The notes below the pieces were generated by a model, which was not told the origin of the DNA, did no database searches, and saw nothing but the letters and a program-made list of their open reading frames with translations. A DNA stretch of 64,000 bases from Pedobacter sp. JY14-1 (lineage in GTDB: Bacteria; Bacteroidota; Bacteroidia; Sphingobacteriales; Sphingobacteriaceae), in the NCBI RefSeq assembly GCF_029269825.1, contig NZ_JARJHU010000008.1, positions 722,704-786,703 of the forward strand, in the 5' to 3' direction. Position 1 is the stretch's first letter. Every line of letters starts with the position of its first letter. Below are positions 59,197-64,000 of the stretch, in pieces. The translations under genes and the position numbers were made by a program.

Positions 59197-59841
59197 TTAG
59201 TTAAAATCATCTACTAAAAACACGAAAAGCTCTTTTGGGCCATGGGCGCCAAGGACAAGTGTCTTTTCTATGTCTGCGGTTCTGCTCGGCCCGGTGATGG
59301 TACTGATCATGCTTGGAATGGATGCGCCATATTTATCTTTGATCAATTTGAAGGCATCGCGTAAATCCATAACCATTTGCCCGGTACGGGCAATTACAAT
59401 ATGATGATGAGGAAAGATGCTCAACCTTCTTCCCGCAGAATTTCCGTTAGATACCATCACAGATCCATTCCTGGCAACCAGTGCTTCACAAAGCGTAATC
59501 CCTGCTTCGGCGTGTTCGAAATCTTTGTCTGTCTGGTAAAACGGGAACTCATAGTTGCTGAGTAATTCCTGCAGTTCGGGCTCCCAGCAATAAATCTTTC
59601 TCCATTTGTAGCGGTCCGCCAGCTGTAGCAGATTTTCGACGAATTCAATGCCATTTTCGCAATAGATGAAGTTCCCTGCTACAGCAGTTAGCTGCTCTGC
59701 AAAAAGGATTTCCGGAATCTCATCCTTAGGTTTGTAAAGCGGTGTATCTTCAAGATTAGGATACGGATTGTCTCGCTTTTCAAGCAGGGCTTTCCTGATC
59801 CTTTTTAACATCAGTTCCTTTGGGGTAATGTTTTCTTGCAT
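59197..59841 (-). CDS. LUD domain (LutC/YkgG-like) protein
   Basis: 214 residues with the LUD domain: an N-terminal helical part (LKRIRKALLEKRDNPYPN), then GITLCEALVARNGSVMVSN and AGRRLSIFPHHHIVIARTGQMV and STITGPSRTADIEKTLVLGAHGP. Lactate-utilisation LutC proteins share this fold; no lutA or lutB lies nearby, so lactate oxidation cannot be claimed. It follows ftsH, separated from it by a strong terminator. Confidence 0.9.
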   Translation of the reverse strand: MQENITPKELMLKRIRKALLEKRDNPYPNLEDTPLYKPKDEIPEILFAEQLTAVAGNFIYCENGIEFVENLLQLADRYKWRKIYCWEPELQELLSNYEFPFYQTDKDFEHAEAGITLCEALVARNGSVMVSNGNSAGRRLSIFPHHHIVIARTGQMVMDLRDAFKLIKDKYGASIPSMISTITGPSRTADIEKTLVLGAHGPKELFVFLVDDFN

Positions 59842-59850
59842 GGTCGAATA

Positions 59851-59891
59851 TAAAAAACCGGCCTGGGTGCATTAATAGGCACCCAGGCCGG
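59851..59891 (-). terminator. Strong terminator after ftsH
   Basis: Thirteen-base perfect stem, CCGGCCTGGGTGC / GCACCCAGGCCGG, with an 8-base loop, followed on the minus strand by TTTTTTA; 12 bases after the ftsH stop. Confidence 0.93.
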
Positions 59892-59903
59892 TCAATAATC
59901 TGA

Positions 59904-61988
59904 TTAAGAACCTAAATTATCCGGATCAACAGACGAAGATGGTTCTGCGGAGCCGACGCCATCGTGGAGCAAGCCTTCAGCGGCAGGTTTCTGATCTCCA
60001 GTGCCGTTTACGAATTCGTCATAAGTGGTTCGGTTATCAAAAGGACGTTTGCCAAGAATCTCCTCAAGATCGGTCTGGAAAAGAATTTCCTTTTCGATCA
60101 GCTTTTGAGCCAGTTTTTCCAGCCCTTCTCTTTTCTCCGTAAGTAACTGGGTTGTTCGCTCGTAAACGGAACCAATTAACTTACGAACTTCCTCATCTAT
60201 GAGTTCAGAGGTTTTTTCGGAGTATGGTTTATTGAAGTTGTACTCGTTTTGCGGATCGTGGAACGAAACGTTTCCTACATTTTTGCTCATTCCGTAGATC
60301 GTTACCATGGCATAGGCAAGCTTGGTAATACGCTCAAGGTCATTCTGAGCCCCCGTGGAGATCTTTCCGAATACGATGTCTTCGGCAACACGCCCGCCCA
60401 TGGTCATGCACATACCATCGGTGAGCTGCTCTGTTGTATAGAGAAACTGCTCCTTTGGAAGGTACTGGGCATATCCCAGCGCCGCAACCCCACGTGGTAC
60501 GATCGAAACTTTTACCAGCGGATCTGCATGTTCAAGGAACCAGCCGGCAATGGCGTGTCCAGCCTCGTGATAAGCTACGATACGTTTCTCTTCCGGAGAA
60601 ATGATCTTGTTTTTCTTTTCGAGTCCTCCGATGACGCGATCAATCGCATCCTGGAAATCCTGCATGTCTACTGTTTCCTTATTGCGCCTTGCTGCGATCA
60701 GCGCAGCCTCATTACAAACATTGGCAATTTCTGCCCCTGCAAAGCCAGGTGTTTGCGCAGAGAGTTTCTTCGCATCCACTTCCGCAGAGATTTTTATCGG
60801 TTTCAGGTGTACCTTGAATATCTGCTCGCGTCCGACGAGATCGGGTTTGTCAATTGAGATCTGGCGGTCGAAGCGTCCCGGTCTCAGGAGCGCACTATCC
60901 AATACATCGGGACGGTTGGTTGCGGCAAGAATGATGATTCCTGAGTCTGTTCCAAATCCATCCATCTCAACAAGGAGCTGGTTCAGCGTATTTTCACGCT
61001 CGTCGTTCCCGCCCATCATGTTATTTTTACCTCTCGCACGCCCGATGGCATCGACTTCGTCAATAAAAATAATACAGGGAGCCTTGTCTTTTGCCTGCTT
61101 GAAGAGATCACGTACTCTGGAAGCACCGACACCCACAAACATTTCCACGAAATCTGAACCTGAAAGTGAGAAAAACGGAACCTGTGCCTCTCCCGCCACT
61201 GCTTTGGCCAACAGGGTCTTTCCCGTACCCGGAGAGCCGACAAGCAAAGCTCCTTTCGGAATCTTTCCACCAAGGTTGGTATATTTTCTGGGGTTCTTCA
61301 GGAAGTCGACGATTTCCATGACTTCCTGCTTTGCCTCTTCAAGCCCGGCAACATCATTGAAGGTTACGTTTACCTGGCTTTCTTTATCAAAAAGCGTTGC
61401 TTTTGATTTACCGATATTAAAGATCTGACCGCCACCGCCGCCGGCGCCACCGCCCATACGGCGCATGACGAAGATCCAGAAACCGATAAACAGCAATACC
61501 GGAATAATTACGGTGAAGAACCACGAGTTGAAAGAACTTTGCCGTGTATCTTTTTCTGCAAGGATCTGCTGGTCGGGCGGAATGTTTTTCTGGGATTCTT
61601 TTAACTGGGAATCAACGGCATCCATAGAGCCGGCATTAAAATACACAACCGGGCCGTTGTTGCTGCCAAAATTGCTTTTGCTGATGTATTCCTTATATTT
61701 CGGGTCATTCAGACGGTCTTTTTTTATGTAGACTTCTACCTTTACGAGGTCTTCATGCTTATAGGCGACCAGTTTCTGTACATCACCGGGAAGCAGCATC
61801 TGCGTTTCGAACGTCCGGTAAGAGACTTCCTTGCTGTTGTCTGTACTGAACAGGAACTGGAGCATGATCAGTCCCAGGATAATTGCCGCATAAACCCAGA
61901 AGATATTAAATTTCGGGCCTTTCTGTGGCTTTTTGGGAATATTAGGGATTCTTTTGGTTTTCGGTTTTATATTGGGATTCTCTTTCAT
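59904..61988 (-). CDS. ftsH: ATP-dependent zinc metalloprotease FtsH
   Basis: 694 residues: two membrane segments (about 31-50 and 150-170) flanking a periplasmic domain, an AAA ATPase with GSPGTGKTLLAKAVAGEA, IIFIDEVDAIGRAR and the second region of homology RPGRFDRQI, then the zinc protease motif AYHEAGHAIAGW. It degrades membrane and regulatory proteins. The C-terminal 40 residues are Gly/Ser/Asp-rich. It follows rsfS by 27 bases. Confidence 0.97.
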   Translation of the reverse strand: MKENPNIKPKTKRIPNIPKKPQKGPKFNIFWVYAAIILGLIMLQFLFSTDNSKEVSYRTFETQMLLPGDVQKLVAYKHEDLVKVEVYIKKDRLNDPKYKEYISKSNFGSNNGPVVYFNAGSMDAVDSQLKESQKNIPPDQQILAEKDTRQSSFNSWFFTVIIPVLLFIGFWIFVMRRMGGGAGGGGGQIFNIGKSKATLFDKESQVNVTFNDVAGLEEAKQEVMEIVDFLKNPRKYTNLGGKIPKGALLVGSPGTGKTLLAKAVAGEAQVPFFSLSGSDFVEMFVGVGASRVRDLFKQAKDKAPCIIFIDEVDAIGRARGKNNMMGGNDERENTLNQLLVEMDGFGTDSGIIILAATNRPDVLDSALLRPGRFDRQISIDKPDLVGREQIFKVHLKPIKISAEVDAKKLSAQTPGFAGAEIANVCNEAALIAARRNKETVDMQDFQDAIDRVIGGLEKKNKIISPEEKRIVAYHEAGHAIAGWFLEHADPLVKVSIVPRGVAALGYAQYLPKEQFLYTTEQLTDGMCMTMGGRVAEDIVFGKISTGAQNDLERITKLAYAMVTIYGMSKNVGNVSFHDPQNEYNFNKPYSEKTSELIDEEVRKLIGSVYERTTQLLTEKREGLEKLAQKLIEKEILFQTDLEEILGKRPFDNRTTYDEFVNGTGDQKPAAEGLLHDGVGSAEPSSSVDPDNLGS

Positions 61989-62015
61989 TTTAAATCAAAA
62001 AGGTGTGCAACAAGA

Positions 62016-62390
62016 TCAGGCGCTTTGATAAGAAGTGGCCAGGGCATCCCCCCAAAGCTCTTCTATTCCATAGAATTCGCGTTTTTCAGTTTTAAATACG
62101 TGTACTACAATGTCGAAATAGTCAAGAATGATCCATTCGGCAAGATCCTGGCCTTCCTTACGCCAGGGGTTGGTCTGGGTATGCTTATATATTTCTTCTT
62201 CTACACTATCTGCTATTGCTTTCACCTGCGTGGCGGAATTTGCACTGCAGATGATAAAAAAGTCTGAAACGGAACTGTTTATATTTCTTAGATCCAGACG
62301 GACAATGTCATTGCCCTTTTTCTCCTGGATACCATGTACGGCGATTTCTGAGAGGTATGTAGAAAGGTTTACAATTTTCTTTTTTACCAT
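62016..62390 (-). CDS. rsfS: ribosome silencing factor RsfS
   Basis: 124 residues of the RsfS/Iojap family: DIVRLDLRNINSSVSDFFIICSANSATQVKAIADSVEE, WIILDYFDIVVHVFKTEKREFYGIEELWGDA. It binds L14 on the 50S subunit and prevents subunit joining when translation should stop. A -7 element TATATTTG lies at 62414-62421 on the minus strand. First in a likely rsfS-ftsH operon. Confidence 0.95.
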   Translation of the reverse strand: MVKKKIVNLSTYLSEIAVHGIQEKKGNDIVRLDLRNINSSVSDFFIICSANSATQVKAIADSVEEEIYKHTQTNPWRKEGQDLAEWIILDYFDIVVHVFKTEKREFYGIEELWGDALATSYQSA

Positions 62391-62400
62391 TAAAATATTT

Positions 62401-62421
62401 TAATTTTGATTAACAAATATA
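62401..62421. promoter_or_regulatory. Divergent -7 elements between rsfS and birA
   Basis: Plus strand: TAATTTTG (62401-62408), facing birA. Minus strand: TATATTTG (62414-62421), facing rsfS. Both match TAnnTTTG; neither has a fully convincing -33 partner, and the two start regions overlap closely. Confidence 0.5.
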
Positions 62422-62431
62422 CAATCAACAC

Positions 62432-63199
62432 TTGCAAAATAACACTTTTTCCACATTATTTGTTGGTCAAAATCTTATCAGATTATCAGCGGTTGATTCT
62501 ACTAATAACTTCCTGAAAATGATGGTGTCAAATTCTGGGCCAGTACCTGAGGGCACTGTTATTATGGCAGACCATCAGTATGCAGGCCGGGGACAACAGG
62601 GGAATACATGGCATTCAGAACCCGGACTTAATCTGACTTGCAGTATCGTGTTATATCCGGAATTCCTGGATGTCAGCAATCAATATTTGCTTAATATGGC
62701 TGTTTGTGTTGCGGTGAGGGATGCGGCCAATTCTGTTTTAGAAGAAGGCGTGGTGATCAAGTGGCCAAATGATATCTATCATTCAGATAAAAAGCTGGGG
62801 GGAATTCTTATTGAAAATGCCATTTCGGGCAAAAAATATAAATCTGCCATTATTGGTATCGGTCTGAACGTAAACCAGGAATATTTCAGTGAGGACCAGG
62901 TAAAAGCGGCCATTTCCTTCAGGGAGATACTGGGTCGTGAATTAAAGGTTGATGACTTACTGAAGATAATTTGCCATCACCTGGAAGTGCAATACATGAG
63001 ACTGAGAGATTCGGCAGATGAGTTAACAGATGACTATCATAATGGACTTTACAGACTGGGGACGCCAGCACTTTTTGAGGAGTCCGGAAGGATTTTTGAA
63101 GCGACGATAAAGGGTGTTTCCAAGTCGGGCAGGCTGATGCTCCAAACCACTAAGGGCGTAAAGGAATATGGATTAAAAGAGGTCGTATTTCTAACATAG
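62432..63199 (+). CDS. birA: biotin--[acetyl-CoA carboxylase] ligase
   Basis: 255 residues from a TTG start (MQNNTFSTLFVGQ); no ATG is available. The catalytic core is clear: GRGQQGNTWHSEPGLNLTCSI, VVIKWPNDIYHSDKKLGGILIEN, and IGIGLNVNQ. No N-terminal HTH, so it ligates biotin but is not a transcriptional repressor. It attaches biotin to BCCP of acetyl-CoA carboxylase. Confidence 0.94.
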   Translation: MQNNTFSTLFVGQNLIRLSAVDSTNNFLKMMVSNSGPVPEGTVIMADHQYAGRGQQGNTWHSEPGLNLTCSIVLYPEFLDVSNQYLLNMAVCVAVRDAANSVLEEGVVIKWPNDIYHSDKKLGGILIENAISGKKYKSAIIGIGLNVNQEYFSEDQVKAAISFREILGRELKVDDLLKIICHHLEVQYMRLRDSADELTDDYHNGLYRLGTPALFEESGRIFEATIKGVSKSGRLMLQTTKGVKEYGLKEVVFLT

Positions 63200-63270
63200 C
63201 CGTCATAAAAGTAATTTGCCCCCGGGATTAAAAAATTATCAGTAATTTCACGGCCTCATTGCCGAAGCTC

Positions 63271-64000
63271 ATGAGAAGGATATTTTGCATTTTGGGGATC
63301 TTCCTGTTTTGTTCGGGACTTTTTCCGCAACATGTATTTGCCTTTGGAGCAGATTTACAAGATACCGTTTCTGCCGGAGACCTGGTCTTCACAGATATTA
63401 GCGGGGACAGTTCGTCCGTTGCTGACAGTGCTGGTTCGGGGAGTGTCTCTTCTGGGAGGGATAGTGTTGCCACAGCTTCTTCAGCAAGCGACAGCGTCTC
63501 ATCTGCGGGGAGAGCATCGAAAGGATCTGCGCCGGCCGAAAATGCGGCTGGTTCTGAGCGCGACAAAACACTCTGGGAGACTTTCATTACCGGGTTATTC
63601 GGGGGCTTTCTGGCCTTTCTGATGCCCTGTATCTTTCCGATGGTTCCCCTGACGATCAGTTACTTTACCAAACGGGCCGGCAGCCGGGGGAAAGGTATCG
63701 GTCAGGCGCTGATCTACGGGTTGTCCATCATTGTGATCTATGTTGCATTGGGACTGCTGATCACCGTTCTGTTCGGGTCAGCGGGGCTGAATGCCCTGAG
63801 TGCAAGCGGGCTGTTCAACTTCCTTTTCTTTATCCTTCTGGTGGTCTTTGCGGTTTCGTTCTTCGGAGCCTTTGAACTCACCCTTCCCAGTTCGTTTGTA
63901 AATAAGATCGACAGCAAGGCCGATAACAGCAAAGGGCTTGGCGGCATTTTCTTTATGGCCGCCTCTCTGGCCCTGGTCTCTTTTTCCTGCACCGGTCCGA
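63271..64000 (+). CDS. DsbD-type thiol:disulfide interchange protein, 3' partial
   Basis: 243 residues are visible; the gene continues beyond the window. Signal peptide (about 1-25), then a Ser/Gly/Ala-rich segment of about 70 residues that differs from a normal DsbD periplasmic domain, then membrane segments with the DsbD core FLMPCIFPMVPLTISYFTK (first membrane Cys) and SLALVSFSCTGP (second membrane Cys). It should pass electrons across the inner membrane. The short N-terminal region suggests a CcdA/DsbD-type variant. Confidence 0.85.
   Translation, partial: MRRIFCILGIFLFCSGLFPQHVFAFGADLQDTVSAGDLVFTDISGDSSSVADSAGSGSVSSGRDSVATASSASDSVSSAGRASKGSAPAENAAGSERDKTLWETFITGLFGGFLAFLMPCIFPMVPLTISYFTKRAGSRGKGIGQALIYGLSIIVIYVALGLLITVLFGSAGLNALSASGLFNFLFFILLVVFAVSFFGAFELTLPSSFVNKIDSKADNSKGLGGIFFMAASLALVSFSCTGP

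Noticed and set aside
1..64000. tRNA or rRNA genes, insertion sequences, prophage or toxin-antitoxin genes
   Set aside because: None was recognised in any intergenic region or on either strand; gaps are short and filled by promoters, terminators or the repeats listed.

Overview
The window looks like an ordinary chromosomal stretch from a member of the Bacteroidota, most likely a Sphingobacteriales-type bacterium (the phylum is well supported, the family is a guess). The evidence is a fused lpxC/fabZ gene, a PorX-type regulator of type IX secretion, a DUF4175 membrane/coiled-coil protein, an HYC_CC_PP-type metal protein, a lipoprotein with the typical Bacteroidota 'GGPRDTTPP' start, and several promoters with the Bacteroidota -7 element TAnnTTTG (three of them with a -33 TTG or TTTG at 19-20 bases). 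No rRNA, tRNA, CRISPR array, insertion sequence or prophage was seen.

Layout. 1-2.1 kb: end of a DinB-fold gene, a Nudix hydrolase, two very small genes and a DUF2911 protein. 2.1-6.9 kb: a TetR-controlled tripartite drug-efflux operon (TetR, TolC, EmrA, EmrB) with a palindromic operator lying on its promoter. 7.1-9.7 kb: PEP carboxylase. 9.8-11 kb: peroxiredoxin-thioredoxin-DUF6952 redox operon. 11.1-15.9 kb: secreted FAD oxidoreductase-like protein, YgiD dioxygenase, YceI, and a metal-handling set (HYC_CC_PP protein, HMA protein, beta-barrel). 16-18.1 kb: cyclophilin, exonuclease III and 5-formyl-THF cyclo-ligase. 18.2-23 kb: EF-P and the lipid A set lpxD-lpxC/fabZ-lpxA plus an ABC ATPase. 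23.2-28 kb: HD hydrolase, PorX, TsaE, alanine dehydrogenase. 28-33.8 kb: cell-envelope proteins (PBP4-type carboxypeptidase, aspartyl protease with PDZ, NAGPA-domain protein, lipoprotein), cold-shock protein, GDPD. 33.8-43.3 kb: DUF4175, YbeY, ABC-F ATPase, two parS-like sites, MnmG, Big_5-type lipoprotein. 43.3-49.1 kb: gamma carbonic anhydrase, nadB and nadA divergent across a 452-base AT-rich gap, thiL, rmuC. 49.2-64 kb: peptidases, ApaG, DusB, CdsA, Mfd, small membrane proteins, Nif3, zinc-ribbon protein, LUD protein, FtsH, RsfS, BirA and the start of a DsbD-type reductase.

Most genes are housekeeping. The points most worth a second look are the two parS-like palindromes just upstream of mnmG (suggesting an origin-proximal position), an 11-bp tandem/inverted repeat array before tsaE, a nested inverted-repeat element between efp and the folate cyclo-ligase gene, several genes whose -7 element abuts the start codon (possible leaderless mRNAs, notably lpxD), an orphan half of a THI (TPP) element motif, the uncharacterised metal cluster at 13.9-15.9 kb, and altered key residues in EF-P, PEP carboxylase and YbeY. 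I did not find a convincing wholly new multi-gene system.
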